DNA of 64,000 bases from Yersinia kristensenii (GCF_900460525.1 NZ_UHIY01000001.1:4154001-4218000), one strand, 5' to 3'; shown: positions 50,192-62,754, counted from the first letter of the stretch. Numbers and translations are program-made. The notes: a model not told the origin generated them from the sequence alone.

Positions 50192-51277
50192 TCAACCATG
50201 GCGGCGTTCAAAGTCAGCCATAAAATCTGTTAATGCTTTAACACCTTCAATTGGCATCGCGTTATAGATAGAGGCACGCATACCCCCGGCAACACGGTGA
50301 CCTTTTAAGGCTTGCAGCCCTTGGGCTTCTGCTTCACTCAAGAACAGTTTGTCCAGTGAAGGGTCTCTCATTTGGAAAGGCACATTCATCCAAGAGCGGT
50401 TAGCAATAGCAATCTGATTGCGGTAGAAGCCGGTTTTGTCGATAGCGCCATACAGTAATTCAGCTTTCGCCTGATTACGTTTTTCCATTTCCCCCAAACC
50501 GCCCTGCTCTTTCAGCCATTTAAATACCAGACCAGACAGATACCAGGCAAAAGTTGGCGGGGTGTTGAACATAGAATCGTTTTCTGCCAGCACCTTGTAA
50601 TCAAGAATTGACGGCAGCTCCGTGCGAGCTTTACCGAGTAAGTCTTCACGCACGATAACCACGGTCAGACCAGCTGGGCCGATATTCTTCTGGGCACCTG
50701 CATAAATCACACCATAACGGCTGACATCAATAGGGCGGGAGAGAATGGATGAAGAGTAATCCGCAACCACGACTTTGCTGCCAAAATCAGGCTCTTCATT
50801 GATAGCCAACCCGTCAATGGTTTCATTCGGGCAGTAATGCACATAGGCGGCATTATCACTCAACTTCCATTGTTTCATCGGCTGAATACCTGTTCGGCCG
50901 CCAACATCAGTTTTCACATCAATCACATTCGGCGTACAGTATTTTTGTGCCTCATTGACCGCACTGTGCGCCCAATAGCCGCCGTCGATGTAATCGGCAC
51001 TGTTATTGTCGCCGAGCAAATTTAGAGGCACAGCAGCGAACTGTGCGCGTGCGCCACCGTGGCAAAATAACACTTTATAATTGGCTGGGATCTGCATCAA
51101 ATCGCGTAAATCTTTTTCAGCCTCTTCTGCGACCTGCATAAATTCTTTACTGCGGTGGCTGATTTCCATCACCGACGTACCCAGACCATGCCAGTTACGC
51201 AATTCCTGTTCCGCACGACGTAAAACTTCAACCGGTAGCATTGCTGGACCAGCGCTAAAATTATAAACCTGTGTCAT
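50192..51277 (-). CDS. serC: Phosphoserine aminotransferase
   Basis: PLP enzyme of serine synthesis (3-phosphohydroxypyruvate to phosphoserine), also acting on the related step of pyridoxine synthesis. It has 361 residues: [13 protein letters not shown] at the start, [15 protein letters not shown] near residue 75, the PLP lysine in [14 protein letters not shown] near residue 197, and a C-terminal RASIYNA. It is the first gene of serC-aroA, with a leader after the DUF421 gene's region. No odd features. Confidence 0.98.
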   Translation of the reverse strand: MTQVYNFSAGPAMLPVEVLRRAEQELRNWHGLGTSVMEISHRSKEFMQVAEEAEKDLRDLMQIPANYKVLFCHGGARAQFAAVPLNLLGDNNSADYIDGGYWAHSAVNEAQKYCTPNVIDVKTDVGGRTGIQPMKQWKLSDNAAYVHYCPNETIDGLAINEEPDFGSKVVVADYSSSILSRPIDVSRYGVIYAGAQKNIGPAGLTVVIVREDLLGKARTELPSILDYKVLAENDSMFNTPPTFAWYLSGLVFKWLKEQGGLGEMEKRNQAKAELLYGAIDKTGFYRNQIAIANRSWMNVPFQMRDPSLDKLFLSEAEAQGLQALKGHRVAGGMRASIYNAMPIEGVKALTDFMADFERRHG

Positions 51278-51479
51278 TTCCCCTCACCACACTCTACTGA
51301 GATTGCCATCATTATCCTGACTCGGTTTTATCATTCGAGTCCGCCTGCTGCAACGGTTATTCACTCACGAAGGCGAAACTCGCCCTCTCTTCCACAGCAG
51401 GCTGTGCGTTATCTTGTCACTTATTTGAAATTATTCGCTAAAAATGGCTCAATCATGACCTTGTTACATGATAGATAAC

Positions 51480-52172
51480 TCATTTTTCCCGCGGATGATG
51501 CAAAGCCTCGACCCAGTGGTGGTGACCGCAACATTGGCAAGTAGCATGTGAACCACCAGATAAAGTCATCATCAGGCCACATTGGTTACAAGCGTACCCC
51601 CCCGTTTTCTCTATCTTAATTAATGGTTTAATGCAGTTTTTTGGCAGTACAGGCAGGCCGGGCTTAACCTTGTCGGTACTGAAGAAAAAGACACTGATAG
51701 CCCCATTAACCTCCAGAATAGCTAGCCGCACCTGACCGAGATGCTCTACACCTTGTTGGCGCAACTCCATAAAAAATTCATCGTGTGTAATATTTTCCTG
51801 CTGCAAGGTTTTCCAAACAAAGACTCCATCGCTGATAATAATGAGTGGATCCCCTTCCATCCATTGTTGGATTTTTTCGCTGCGCGACATGAGGAAAGTG
51901 GCCAGTCGATACAAAAGCATAATGCTGATGAAGACCATAACCACCGGCAGTATTGGCACATCTTCATAAAAAGTGACATCACCGGCGGCTGAACCGAGAG
52001 TCAGAATAATAACCACTTCAAATAACGACATTTGCCGTACACCACGGCGGCCACTCAGCTTAAGAAATAAAAAAACCAACACAAAGGTCAATAAACACCG
52101 AAATCCCACTTCTGCTAAAAATTCAATCGGGAATTTATCCAGTGCCATCCGGTTGAAATCAAAAGTTTTCAT
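51480..52172 (-). CDS. ycaP: DUF421 membrane protein YcaP
   Basis: Inner-membrane DUF421 protein of 230 residues like E. coli YcaP; function unknown. Three hydrophobic segments in the N-terminal 90 residues (FRCLLTFVLVFLFLKLSG, FEVVIILTLGSAAGDV, PVVMVFISIMLLYRLATFL) precede the conserved soluble domain (DEFFMELRQQGVEHLGQVR). A C-terminal pair of CxxC motifs (ACNQCG and CQCCG) looks like a zinc ribbon. It stands alone between ansB and serC. I see no operon partner. Confidence 0.9.
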   Translation of the reverse strand: MKTFDFNRMALDKFPIEFLAEVGFRCLLTFVLVFLFLKLSGRRGVRQMSLFEVVIILTLGSAAGDVTFYEDVPILPVVMVFISIMLLYRLATFLMSRSEKIQQWMEGDPLIIISDGVFVWKTLQQENITHDEFFMELRQQGVEHLGQVRLAILEVNGAISVFFFSTDKVKPGLPVLPKNCIKPLIKIEKTGGYACNQCGLMMTLSGGSHATCQCCGHHHWVEALHHPREK

Positions 52173-52279
52173 TTCTTGTTATCCTACCGTCTAAAAAAGG
52201 TCAACACGTGTCACGCTACCTATTAAAGGTAGCTGGTTGAAGGTATTTGCATTTTTATTTCAGATTCAGATTACAGGTA

Positions 52280-52310
52280 ATAAAAGATACGGAGGCCGAA
52301 GCCCCCGCAG
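52280..52310 (-). terminator. Rho-independent terminator of ansB
   Basis: On the minus strand CGGGGGC-TTCG-GCCTCCG is followed by TATCTTTTATT, just after the ansB stop. Confidence 0.75.
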
Positions 52311-52322
52311 AGTTTGGCTAGA

Positions 52323-53360
52323 TCAATACCTGTGGAACAACTTTTGAATTTCTTGTGGTTTTTGTGTTTGGGTTAAGGCCAATTGCAACAATACCCGCGC
52401 CTTTTGTGGATTAAGTGAGCCAGAGGCAACAAACCCATATTTTGTATCATCCACTTCAGCATCTTCAGTGGTCGAGCCCGTGGGTACACGGGATGAGCGC
52501 ACCACGGCAACGCCATTATGGGCGGCGGTTGCCAATGTATCGAACACAGTATGGTAAAGGTTGCCGTTGCCCACACCGGCACTGACAATTCCTTGATAAC
52601 CATCAGCAATCAAAGCCTTAGCTGGCAAATCAGAGGCATTAGCATAGTTATAAATAATGCCCACTTTGGGTAACTCATTCAGCTTACTGATATCAAAAGC
52701 TGGTTGCCTTGGTGCGGGCTGATGCAGATAATTCACTTTACCATCATAGATATAGCCCAGTGGGCCAGTATTAGGTGACTGGAAGGTTTGCACCGAGGTG
52801 GTATTGGTTTTCATCACATCACGGCCCGTCAAAACCTGATCATTCATGGCGACCAGGACACCGCGTTTGGCGGAGTTGGCATCACTGGCCACCACGACGG
52901 CATTGTAGAGATTCAACGGACCATCTGCGCCCAGGGCTGTCGCTGGACGCATTGCCCCCACTATCACGACCGGCTTATCACAATTGACGGTTAAATCGAG
53001 AAAATAGGCGGTTTCTTCCAAAGTATCCGTCCCATGAGTAATCACGAATCCGTCGGTTTTAGCGCAATCGGCATTAATTTTTTTTGCCAACGTCAACCAA
53101 ACCTCATCATTCATATCCTGAGAACCGATATTCACCACTTGCTCACCTTGAATATTGGCGAGTTTTTTCATTTCCGGCACGGCGTTGACCAAGGCATCCA
53201 CGCCCAGTTTTCCGGCGGTATAGTTTGATTTAGTCGCTGAGTCACCGCCACCGGCGATAGTTCCCCCAGTCGCCAACAAGGTGATATTCGGTAGAGCAAA
53301 GGCAGAACCACTAATCCCTGCTAAGATTCCGGCTAAGACAGTTAGCTTTATAGACTTCAT
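52323..53360 (-). CDS. ansB: Periplasmic L-asparaginase II
   Basis: High-affinity periplasmic enzyme hydrolysing asparagine to aspartate and ammonia. It has 345 residues with a Sec signal (MKSIKLTVLAGILAGISGSAFA, residues 1-22), then LPNITLLATGGTIAGGG with the nucleophile Thr near residue 34, and the second active block HGTDTLEETAYF near residue 110. In E. coli ansB is anaerobically induced by FNR and CRP; here only a weak FNR-like word lies upstream. It is divergent from ycaO across 148 bases. Confidence 0.96.
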   Translation of the reverse strand: MKSIKLTVLAGILAGISGSAFALPNITLLATGGTIAGGGDSATKSNYTAGKLGVDALVNAVPEMKKLANIQGEQVVNIGSQDMNDEVWLTLAKKINADCAKTDGFVITHGTDTLEETAYFLDLTVNCDKPVVIVGAMRPATALGADGPLNLYNAVVVASDANSAKRGVLVAMNDQVLTGRDVMKTNTTSVQTFQSPNTGPLGYIYDGKVNYLHQPAPRQPAFDISKLNELPKVGIIYNYANASDLPAKALIADGYQGIVSAGVGNGNLYHTVFDTLATAAHNGVAVVRSSRVPTGSTTEDAEVDDTKYGFVASGSLNPQKARVLLQLALTQTQKPQEIQKLFHRY

Positions 53361-53508
53361 ATTATGACTCCATCATTTATGAGCTAGCGAATTATCCGGA
53401 ATATCCATATCAAAACTGTGACATTTACTGCGCTTTCGGAATACATGGAGCTATTAACTAAAACCCCGTATGATTGCGCGTTTTTAGTACCGCCAAAAAG
53501 TGAAGACA

Positions 53509-55275
53509 ATGACCCAAACTTTTATTCCCGGCAAAGACGCCGCGCTGGAAGACTCCATCTCCCGCTTTCAGCAAAAACTGAGCGACCTCGGTTTTAATAT
53601 TGAAGAAGCCTCTTGGCTGAATCCGGTTCCTCACGTTTGGTCGGTACATATCCGCGATCGTGACTGTCCGCTGTGCTTTACTAATGGCAAAGGCGCTAGC
53701 AAGAAAGCCGCATTGGCTTCGGCCTTGGGTGAATATTTCGAACGTTTATCTACTAACTATTTCTTTGCGGACTTCTATCTGGGCAAAGGCATTGCGGAAG
53801 GTGACTTTGTTCATTATCCGAATGAAAAATGGTTCCCCATCCCTGAAGATGACTTGTTGCCGGAAGGTATTCTGGATGAGCGCCTGTTGACGTTTTACGA
53901 TCCAGAAAATGAGCTGGTGAGTAGTGACCTGGTGGATTTGCAGTCAGGTAATGCGGCGCGCGGTATCTGCTCTCTGCCATTCATCCGCCAGTCAGATTTA
54001 GAAACCGTCTATATTCCAATGAATATTATCGGCAATCTGTATGTTTCAAACGGCATGTCTGCGGGCAATACCGCCAATGAAGCCCGTGTGCAAGCATTGT
54101 CTGAAGTGTTTGAACGTTCAGTGAAAAATCGTATTATCGCCGAATCTATCAGCTTGCCAGAAATCCCGGCCGAGGTGTTAAACCGCTATCCGGGTGTGGT
54201 AGAAGCTATCGCCAAACTGGAGGAGGAAGGTTTCCCGATCCTGTCTTACGATGCCTCTTTAGGCGGCGCTTATCCGGTCATTTGTGTGGTGCTGTTTAAC
54301 CCATCCAACGGGACTTGCTTTGCTTCATTTGGTGCGCACCCGGATTTCGGTGTGGCCCTTGAGCGTACAGTGACTGAGTTATTACAAGGTCGTAGCCTCA
54401 AAGACTTGGATGTGTTTACCGCGCCAACCTTTGATGATGAAGAAGTCGCTGAGCATACCAATCTGGAAACACACTTTATCGATTCAAGCGGCTTAATCAG
54501 TTGGGATATGTTTAAACAACAAGCTGATTATCCTTTCGTGGATTGGAGCTTTAAAGGCACCACTGAAGAAGAGTTCGCCACCTTGATGGCTATCTTCAAG
54601 CAAGAAGATGCTGAAGTGTATATCGCTGATTATGAACATTTAAGTGTCTATGCCTGCCGCATTCTGGTGCCAGGCTGGTCAGATATCTACCCTGCCGAAG
54701 ATTTGTTGATGGCAAACAACACCATGGGTGTACATCTGCGTAGCACTTTACTGGCCTTGCCGGACACTGATTGGCAACCAGCACAATATCTGGAACTCAT
54801 TCAGACTTTGGATGATGAGGGTTTGGATGATTTCGCCCGAGTCCGTGAGTTGTTGGGTATTGCCTCCGGTAAAGATAACGGCTGGTACACACTGCGGGTG
54901 GGTGAGTTGAAATCTATGCTGGCCTTGGCGGGCGGTGATTTAGAGCAAGCGCTGATTTGGGTCGAGTGGACACAAGATTTCAACTCTTCTGTCTTCACCG
55001 CTAAACAGGCGAATTATTACCGTTGCCTGCAAACTCTGCTGTTGCTGACCCAAGAACCAGAGCGTGATGCGGCTCAGTATTATGGCGCTTTTGTGAAAAT
55101 GTATGGTCAGGAAGCTGTAGAGGCTGCATCCGCGGCGATCGCCGGTGAAGAGCGCTTTAATGGCCTGTTCAGTGTCGATGAAGATCTCAAAGCCCTGCCA
55201 GCACACCAAGCGCTGCTGGGTGCTTACGCTAAATTGCAGGCGGCGAAACGCCGTTATTGGGCAAAAAGCGAGTAA
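53509..55275 (+). CDS. ycaO: YcaO, ATP-dependent YcaO-fold protein
   Basis: Founding member of the YcaO family, which activates amides with ATP. The E. coli protein is linked to beta-methylthiolation of ribosomal protein S12, and its own chemistry is not settled. The 588-residue protein starts at ATG 53509 (MTQTFIPGKDAALEDSI); the frame also opens at GTG 53500. The YcaO domain holds NGKGASKKAALASALGEYFERL near residues 63-84, SNGMSAGNTANEARVQALSEVFER near 180-205, and acidic residues that bind ATP-Mg. The C-terminus is a TPR-like extension. It heads the ycaO-focA-pflBA block. Confidence 0.94.
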   Translation: MTQTFIPGKDAALEDSISRFQQKLSDLGFNIEEASWLNPVPHVWSVHIRDRDCPLCFTNGKGASKKAALASALGEYFERLSTNYFFADFYLGKGIAEGDFVHYPNEKWFPIPEDDLLPEGILDERLLTFYDPENELVSSDLVDLQSGNAARGICSLPFIRQSDLETVYIPMNIIGNLYVSNGMSAGNTANEARVQALSEVFERSVKNRIIAESISLPEIPAEVLNRYPGVVEAIAKLEEEGFPILSYDASLGGAYPVICVVLFNPSNGTCFASFGAHPDFGVALERTVTELLQGRSLKDLDVFTAPTFDDEEVAEHTNLETHFIDSSGLISWDMFKQQADYPFVDWSFKGTTEEEFATLMAIFKQEDAEVYIADYEHLSVYACRILVPGWSDIYPAEDLLMANNTMGVHLRSTLLALPDTDWQPAQYLELIQTLDDEGLDDFARVRELLGIASGKDNGWYTLRVGELKSMLALAGGDLEQALIWVEWTQDFNSSVFTAKQANYYRCLQTLLLLTQEPERDAAQYYGAFVKMYGQEAVEAASAAIAGEERFNGLFSVDEDLKALPAHQALLGAYAKLQAAKRRYWAKSE

Positions 55276-55438
55276 CTCCTTGGCCCTATAGATTTCAGTT
55301 AATTATCTGTCGGAGCTGACAAAGCCAATTGAAGGGGAATCGTGCCGTTGGGGTCGCAGCGACGTAAGTCGCCGGAGTGCCCCTAGGAGCGGTAAACCCT
55401 TCACTCACTGAACTACCAGCAACTTTGTCATTAACCTC

Positions 55439-55463
55439 AAGCGGCATTTCGCCGCTTTTTTAT
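55439..55463 (+). terminator. Rho-independent terminator after ycaO
   Basis: AAGCGGC-ATTTC-GCCGCTTTTTT, T-rich at its end. Confidence 0.85.
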
Positions 55464-55842
55464 CGCAAATTTTCCGGCTATTAATTTCTGCAATTATTCC
55501 CAACCCAAATAAATACCAATGACACCAACCAACAATTGTTTTTGTCATAAAAAAACGTTATTTTCTGACGCCGCTTGGGGTAAAAAACAGCACCTTTAAA
55601 CAAACATTATTTGCCAATTAGATAAAACAGATAAATAGGTGAATAAATAGTTAATTTTTAATGACGGTGGTAAATAAAAATAGCACAAAAACTGTTTTTA
55701 TTTAACGTTCTCAACGGCTTTAAAACAGTGCAATCAAAAATATTTGTAAATCTTAAAATATTTTTTTATTTTAAAAATCAAAAAGTTAACTACATTAAGC
55801 ACACATTTTGTAGTGTTTTAAAGTGAACTAAACTCTCGCAAT

Positions 55843-55856
55843 ATGATCCATATCAA
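55843..55856 (+). promoter_or_regulatory. FNR-like operator of focA-pflB
   Basis: ATGAT-CCAT-ATCAA differs from the FNR consensus TTGATNNNNATCAA at one position. A TAGTAT -10 candidate at 55879-55884 places a start near 55891, putting the site centre near -41.5, the class II FNR activation position. TATACT at 55866-55871 is an alternative -10. Confidence 0.65.
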
Positions 55857-55921
55857 TTTTCACGCTATACTGCTTTGCTAGTATCTCGTTGTGCTTTATT
55901 AACCCTTAAGAGAGAGTTAGT

Positions 55922-56779
55922 GTGAAAGCTGACAACCCCTTCGATGCATTATTACCTGCGGCAATGGCTAAAGTAGCCGAAGATGCCGGTGTCTATAAAG
56001 CCACCAAGCATCCGCTAAAAACTTTTTATTTAGCGATTACTGCTGGTGTGTTTATTTCAATTGCGTTTGTTTTTTATATTACAGCGACTACCGGTACCGC
56101 AGGCGTGCCTTTCGGCTTTGCCAAGTTGGTGGGTGGTATTTGTTTCTCCCTGGGGCTAATGTTAGTGGTGGTATGTGGTGGTGATCTTTTCACTTCTACC
56201 GTACTCACAACCGTAGCCAAAGCCAGTGGTCGTATTACCTGGCGCCAACTGGGATGCAACTGGGTTAATGTCTATATCGGGAACCTGTGCGGCGCGCTGT
56301 TTTTCGTGTGCCTGATTTGGTTTGCGGGGCAATATACGGTGGCAAATGGTCAATGGGGTTTGAATGTTTTACAAACAGCCGACCATAAATTGCACCATAC
56401 TTTTGTTGAAGCAGTCTGTTTGGGTATTCTGGCTAACTTGATGGTCTGCCTGGCGGTTTGGATGAGTTACTCTGGCCGCACCATAATGGACAAAATGTTT
56501 GCGATGATTTTACCGGTGGGGATGTTTGTTGCCAGCGGCTTTGAGCATAGTATTGCAAATATGTTTATGATCCCTATGGGTATTGTGATTAAGAACTTCG
56601 CATCGCCTGAGTTTTGGCAATCCGTAGGAGCGGCACCAGAGCAATTTGCTCACTTAACCGTAAGCAACTTTATTATTGATAACCTGATCCCGGTCACTAT
56701 CGGCAACATCATTGGTGGCGGATTATTGGTAGGGTTGACTTACTGGATAATTTATCTGCGCGGTGACCAGCAACACTAA
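55922..56779 (+). CDS. focA: Formate channel FocA
   Basis: Pentameric inner-membrane FNT channel that exports or imports formate during fermentation. It has 285 residues starting at GTG (MKADNPFDALLPAAMAKVAEDAG), preceded by AAGAGAGAGTT. Six transmembrane segments are visible; the re-entrant loop LGLMLVVVCGGDLFTSTVL and the channel block FVEAVCLGILANLMVCLAVW with the central histidine in GFEHSIANM are intact. It lies 51 bases before pflB in a shared transcript under FNR/ArcA control in enterics. Confidence 0.97.
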   Translation: MKADNPFDALLPAAMAKVAEDAGVYKATKHPLKTFYLAITAGVFISIAFVFYITATTGTAGVPFGFAKLVGGICFSLGLMLVVVCGGDLFTSTVLTTVAKASGRITWRQLGCNWVNVYIGNLCGALFFVCLIWFAGQYTVANGQWGLNVLQTADHKLHHTFVEAVCLGILANLMVCLAVWMSYSGRTIMDKMFAMILPVGMFVASGFEHSIANMFMIPMGIVIKNFASPEFWQSVGAAPEQFAHLTVSNFIIDNLIPVTIGNIIGGGLLVGLTYWIIYLRGDQQH

Positions 56780-56830
56780 GTGTGGCCGCACAAAGTTTCG
56801 AAGAAATTCACATTAAAAGGTAGATGCATT

Positions 56831-59113
56831 ATGACCGAACTTAATGAAAAATTAGCCAAAGCATGGCAAGGTTTTACCCAAGGTGATTGGCAGAACGAAG
56901 TCAACGTTCGTGACTTCATCCAGAAAAACTACACGCCTTATGAAGGCGATGAATCTTTCCTTGCCGGCTCTACCGAAGCGACTGACAAGTTGTGGGCGAA
57001 GGTTATGGAAGGTATCAAACTGGAAAACCGCACTCATGCGCCAGTTGATTTCGATACCGACGTAGTCGCAACCATCACTTCCCATGATGCTGGTTATATT
57101 GATAAAGATCTGGAAACCATCGTTGGTTTGCAGACTGAAAAACCATTGAAACGTGCGCTGATCCCATTCGGCGGCATCAAAATGGTCGAAGGCTCTTGCA
57201 AAGTTTATGGTCGTGAGCTTGACCCACAACTGAAAAAAGTCTTCACCGATTTCCGCAAGACACACAACCAAGGTGTGTTTGACGTTTATACCAAAGACAT
57301 CCTGAACTGCCGTAAATCTGGTGTGCTGACTGGTTTGCCAGATGCTTATGGTCGCGGTCGTATCATCGGTGACTATCGTCGCGTAGCCGTTTACGGTATC
57401 GACTTCCTGATGAAAGACAAACTGGCTCAGTTCAACTCTCTGCAGGATGACCTGGAAAACGGTAAAGACCTGGAAATGACTATCCAGCTGCGCGAAGAAA
57501 TTGCTGAACAGCATCGTGCTCTGGGTCAAATCAAAGAAATGGCAGCCAAATATGGTTGCGATATCTCAGGTCCAGCGACTAACGCTAAAGAAGCAGTACA
57601 GTGGACTTACTTCGGCTACCTGGCTGCGGTGAAATCTCAGAACGGTGCAGCAATGTCCTTCGGCCGTGTATCGACTTTCCTTGACGTTTACATCGAACGT
57701 GACATGAAAGAAGGTAAACTGACCGAAATCGAAGCGCAGGAACTGATTGACCATTTGGTCATGAAACTGCGTATGGTTCGCTTCCTGCGTACCCCTGAGT
57801 ATGATGAACTGTTCTCTGGTGACCCAATCTGGGCTACTGAATCACTGGCCGGTATGGGCGTTGATGGCCGTACTCTGGTGACCAAAACCAGCTTCCGCTT
57901 CTTGAATACCCTGTACACCATGGGGCCGTCTCCAGAGCCGAACATGACCATTCTGTGGTCTGAAAAGCTACCACTGAACTTCAAAAAATATGCAGCTAAA
58001 GTGTCTATCGATACTTCATCTGTACAGTATGAAAACGATGACCTGATGCGCCCTGACTTCAACAACGATGACTATGCTATCGCTTGTTGTGTTAGCCCAA
58101 TGATTGTCGGTAAACAAATGCAGTTCTTCGGCGCCCGTGCCAACTTGGCGAAAACCATGTTGTACGCAATCAATGGCGGCGTTGATGAAAAAATGAAGAT
58201 CCAGGTTGGCCCGAAAGAAGCGCCAATGATGGATGAAGTGCTGGACTATGACAAAGTCATGGATCGCATGGATCACTTTATGGATTGGCTGGCTAAACAA
58301 TACGTTACCTCGCTGAACATCATTCACTACATGCATGACAAATACAGCTATGAAGCTGCGCTGATGGCACTGCATGACCGTGATGTTTACCGTACTATGG
58401 CGTGTGGTATCGCAGGTCTGTCTGTTGCTGCTGACTCCCTGTCTGCTATCAAATATGCCAAAGTAAGCACCATTCGTGATGCTGATGGCCTGGCTATCGA
58501 CTTCAACATCGAAGGCGAATATCCACAGTTTGGTAACAACGACTCACGTGTTGATGACATCGCCTGTGACCTGGTTGAGCGCTTCATGAAGAAAATTCAG
58601 AAGCTGCGTACTTACCGTGGTGCAGTAGCCACTCAGTCTGTACTGACCATCACCTCTAACGTGGTTTATGGTAAGAAAACCGGTAACACCCCAGATGGCC
58701 GCCGCGCTGGTGCTCCATTCGGTCCAGGTGCTAACCCAATGCACGGCCGTGACCAGAAAGGTGCTGTTGCCTCTCTGACTTCTGTTGCTAAACTGCCGTT
58801 TGCTTACGCGAAAGATGGTATTTCTTACACCTTCTCTATCGTGCCAAATGCACTGGGTAAAGATGACGAAGTTCGTAAAGCTAACCTGGCAGGTCTGATG
58901 GATGGCTACTTCCATCACGAAGCGTCCATCGAAGGTGGTCAACACTTGAACGTGAACGTAATGAACCGTGAAATGCTGTTAGACGCGATGGAAAACCCGG
59001 AAAAATATCCGCAGTTGACTATCCGTGTATCTGGTTACGCTGTTCGTTTCAATGCGCTGACTAAAGAACAGCAGCAGGATGTGATTACACGTACATTCAC
59101 TCAGTCAATATAA
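56831..59113 (+). CDS. pflB: Pyruvate formate-lyase I
   Basis: Glycyl-radical enzyme that splits pyruvate with CoA into acetyl-CoA and formate under anaerobiosis. The start is ATG 56831 ([15 protein letters not shown]), giving 760 residues; the frame upstream from 56780 is not conserved. The active cysteines are in ACCVSPM near residue 419-420, and the radical Gly is in RVSGYAVRF near residue 735. It has high-expression codon use. It is followed by a hairpin and then its activase gene. Confidence 0.99.
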   Translation: MTELNEKLAKAWQGFTQGDWQNEVNVRDFIQKNYTPYEGDESFLAGSTEATDKLWAKVMEGIKLENRTHAPVDFDTDVVATITSHDAGYIDKDLETIVGLQTEKPLKRALIPFGGIKMVEGSCKVYGRELDPQLKKVFTDFRKTHNQGVFDVYTKDILNCRKSGVLTGLPDAYGRGRIIGDYRRVAVYGIDFLMKDKLAQFNSLQDDLENGKDLEMTIQLREEIAEQHRALGQIKEMAAKYGCDISGPATNAKEAVQWTYFGYLAAVKSQNGAAMSFGRVSTFLDVYIERDMKEGKLTEIEAQELIDHLVMKLRMVRFLRTPEYDELFSGDPIWATESLAGMGVDGRTLVTKTSFRFLNTLYTMGPSPEPNMTILWSEKLPLNFKKYAAKVSIDTSSVQYENDDLMRPDFNNDDYAIACCVSPMIVGKQMQFFGARANLAKTMLYAINGGVDEKMKIQVGPKEAPMMDEVLDYDKVMDRMDHFMDWLAKQYVTSLNIIHYMHDKYSYEAALMALHDRDVYRTMACGIAGLSVAADSLSAIKYAKVSTIRDADGLAIDFNIEGEYPQFGNNDSRVDDIACDLVERFMKKIQKLRTYRGAVATQSVLTITSNVVYGKKTGNTPDGRRAGAPFGPGANPMHGRDQKGAVASLTSVAKLPFAYAKDGISYTFSIVPNALGKDDEVRKANLAGLMDGYFHHEASIEGGQHLNVNVMNREMLLDAMENPEKYPQLTIRVSGYAVRFNALTKEQQQDVITRTFTQSI

Positions 59114-59137
59114 GTTCTAACTAAAATAGATTAAACT

Positions 59138-59172
59138 AAAAGGCTCCACCTTAGTGGGGCCTTTATTTATCC
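59138..59172 (+). terminator. Hairpin between pflB and pflA
   Basis: AAAGGCTCCACC-TTA-GTGGGGCCTTTATTTA. It looks like an intrinsic terminator that may be partial, since pflA follows 20 bases later. Confidence 0.7.
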
Positions 59173-59191
59173 AGTATTGGAGTAACCTGCA

Positions 59192-59932
59192 ATGTCCGTA
59201 CTTGGCCGCATTCACTCATTCGAATCCTGTGGCACCGTTGACGGCCCGGGTATTCGATTTATCGTGTTCTTCCAGGGCTGCTTAATGCGCTGCCTGTATT
59301 GCCATAACCGTGATACCTGGGATACCCACGGCGGTAAAGAAGTTACTGTGGAAGAATTGGTCAAAGAAGCCGTTACTTATCGTCACTTTATGAATGCTTC
59401 TGGTGGTGGTGTGACTGCCTCCGGTGGCGAAGCTATCTTGCAAGCAGAATTTGTTCGTGATTGGTTCCGTGCTTGTCATGAAGAAGGTATTCATACCTGC
59501 CTGGACACTAATGGTTTTGTACGCCGCTATGATCCGGTGATTGATGAACTATTAGACGCCACAGATTTAGTCATGCTGGATTTAAAACAGATGGATGACA
59601 GCGTGCATCAAAATCTGGTTGGGGTGTCCAATCACCGAACGTTGGAATTTGCCCGCTATTTGGCAAAACGTAATCAGAAAACCTGGATCCGTTATGTGGT
59701 GGTGCCGGGTTGGTCAGATGATGATAAATCAGCCCATATGCTGGGTGAGTTTACTCAGAACATGACCAATATCGAGAAAATCGAATTGCTGCCTTACCAC
59801 GAATTGGGTAAGCACAAATGGATTGCCATGGGTGAAGAGTACAAATTGGATGGGGTAAAACCCCCAACCAAAGAAATTATGGATCGTGTGAAAGGTATTC
59901 TGGAAAGCTATGGTCACAAAGTGATCTACTAA
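59192..59932 (+). CDS. pflA: Pyruvate formate-lyase 1-activating enzyme
   Basis: Radical SAM enzyme that puts the glycyl radical on PflB. It has 246 residues. The [4Fe-4S] motif CLMRCLYC (CxxxCxxC) lies near residues 30-37, followed by [13 protein letters not shown] (the SAM-binding GGE) near 70-82. RVKGILE and other C-terminal blocks match the family. It is downstream of pflB, and its own transcription is probably assisted by a weak promoter or by readthrough of the upstream hairpin. Confidence 0.97.
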   Translation: MSVLGRIHSFESCGTVDGPGIRFIVFFQGCLMRCLYCHNRDTWDTHGGKEVTVEELVKEAVTYRHFMNASGGGVTASGGEAILQAEFVRDWFRACHEEGIHTCLDTNGFVRRYDPVIDELLDATDLVMLDLKQMDDSVHQNLVGVSNHRTLEFARYLAKRNQKTWIRYVVVPGWSDDDKSAHMLGEFTQNMTNIEKIELLPYHELGKHKWIAMGEEYKLDGVKPPTKEIMDRVKGILESYGHKVIY

Positions 59933-59960
59933 TAGCCATCAATGACACGTTGATTTTTAA

Positions 59961-60003
59961 TCATGCCGCCATGCAAGGTTTACCCTGCTGGCGGCATTTT
60001 TTT
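59961..60003 (+). terminator. Rho-independent terminator of pflA
   Basis: ATGCCGCCA..loop..TGCTGGCGGCATTTTTTT; it ends close to the convergent ycaD stop and may serve both strands weakly. Confidence 0.8.
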
Positions 60004-60008
60004 GGCGG

Positions 60009-61157
60009 TTATACCGCTGCGTAAGGTGTTTTTTGTTGATCGGGTTTGCGTAGTAACATCATTAAATACACTAAAGCCACCCCGGCAATCATGATGAACA
60101 ATAGATTGTCTGAATAGCGCTGCATCAGTAATGACGTCATAGTTGGGCCCGTCAGGCTACCAATGGTATAGCTCATCAGGAGCGCCTGATTCATTGCAAC
60201 CAATTCATCAGCACTGGCTTTTTCACATGCCCACGCCATAGCAACGGGATAAAGGGTAAAGCCGGCACATCCCAAAATAAACAATGCCGGTGCCAGCGCA
60301 TAGTTACCCAAAACTGCCACACTGCCGAGAATCACAACAAACACCTGAATGCGCAGCACCAGCAAACGGCCATAGCGGTCAGCCATTTTACCTATTGGCC
60401 ACTGGCCAATAATTCCTGAACTGACCAGCAGTGCCATCCACCACCCAACACTGGCATCACTCATTCCTTGATGGGATAAATACAACGGCAGCAACCCATA
60501 GAGCGAACCTAATAATACACCGGAGATAATGCAGCCATTAATCCCCAAACGCGCGCTACGGCGCTTTAACATCGGCCAAACGGCAATATGGGGTAACTCA
60601 CTGCTTCCTGTATGCGAGAAATGCGCAAATAGCAACGGTAGCATGGCAGTAATGACCAACGTACTGACCCACGGAATAACATTGAGCAGTTGAGTCGAGA
60701 CTACGCCCAAGAGTAATTGCCCAGTGACGGTACCCAGATAGTAGATCATCATGTAAGCCGCCAGTAGTTGGCCACGGTTGGTTACCGTACCACTACGCAG
60801 TAGCGCACTTTCGACTATGACCCAAATTAATGCACACGCCACACCGGCAAAAAAGCGCCACCCCAGCCAGCTCCAAAAATCAACCGACAGCATCAACCCA
60901 CAAGTCGCCAGCGCGAATAAAATGCAGGAGTAATGGTAACTGCGATTAAAGCCCAATTGCTGGATAAACCGCCCGGCAATCAATGTCCCAACTAGGTTCC
61001 CGCTAAAATATGACGAGCTAACCATCCCCACTTGCCAGGTCGGCAATTGTTGATGGGATAACCATAAGGGAACTAATGTATTCAAAACCGCGATAGAAAT
61101 CGTAAACAGCAAAAGCCCACAGAGCAAAAGCAGCACCGGGCGAGAATATACGGACAT
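60009..61157 (-). CDS. ycaD: MFS transporter YcaD
   Basis: Predicted inner-membrane major-facilitator protein of 382 residues, the length of E. coli YcaD, with about twelve hydrophobic helices and the motif-A-like loop [14 protein letters not shown] near residue 245. Substrate unknown. It is transcribed leftward, convergent with pflA, with serS upstream on the same strand. Confidence 0.93.
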   Translation of the reverse strand: MSVYSRPVLLLLCGLLLFTISIAVLNTLVPLWLSHQQLPTWQVGMVSSSYFSGNLVGTLIAGRFIQQLGFNRSYHYSCILFALATCGLMLSVDFWSWLGWRFFAGVACALIWVIVESALLRSGTVTNRGQLLAAYMMIYYLGTVTGQLLLGVVSTQLLNVIPWVSTLVITAMLPLLFAHFSHTGSSELPHIAVWPMLKRRSARLGINGCIISGVLLGSLYGLLPLYLSHQGMSDASVGWWMALLVSSGIIGQWPIGKMADRYGRLLVLRIQVFVVILGSVAVLGNYALAPALFILGCAGFTLYPVAMAWACEKASADELVAMNQALLMSYTIGSLTGPTMTSLLMQRYSDNLLFIMIAGVALVYLMMLLRKPDQQKTPYAAV

Positions 61158-61304
61158 AATAAGACAGAAACCGTCGGGACAAGGAAAGTGAGCGCATCAT
61201 GCCACTGGTGATAAAAAAGTCAATTACATCACGAGAGTGGATAGCACGATATGTTGTTGGATAAATCTCTACGCCCTTATCCCGGGTATTCGCTGATAAT
61301 CGCA

Positions 61305-61333
61305 AAAAGAAAAAGCCCCCGAGGGGGCTTTAT
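61305..61333 (-). terminator. Rho-independent terminator of serS
   Basis: On the minus strand AAAGCCCCC-TCGG-GGGCTTT is followed by TTCTTTTT, about 40 bases after the serS stop. Confidence 0.85.
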
Positions 61334-61374
61334 AACTGCCTGATAACTAAGCGAGATAAATTGACTCGCGGCTA

Positions 61375-62754
<1,380 letters not shown>

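Larger units (their letters stand above)
55276..55921. other. Intergenic region between ycaO and focA, with anaerobic promoters
   Basis: About 650 bases with the ycaO terminator (55439-55463), a long AT-rich stretch that probably binds regulators (H-NS/ArcA-type), and the focA promoter with an FNR-like site. No gene is seen. The piece before the terminator (55310-55430) has GC-rich pairs such as GGGGTCGCAGCGACG that may fold, but I cannot name an RNA. Confidence 0.55.

Noticed and set aside
53400..53413. FNR site in the ansB-ycaO gap
   Set aside because: Only the TTGAT half matches (minus strand TTGATATGGATATT); the second half matches too poorly to claim.
55310..55430. Small RNA between ycaO and its terminator
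   Set aside because: Some GC-rich words can pair, but I could not derive a stable conserved fold or a promoter by eye.
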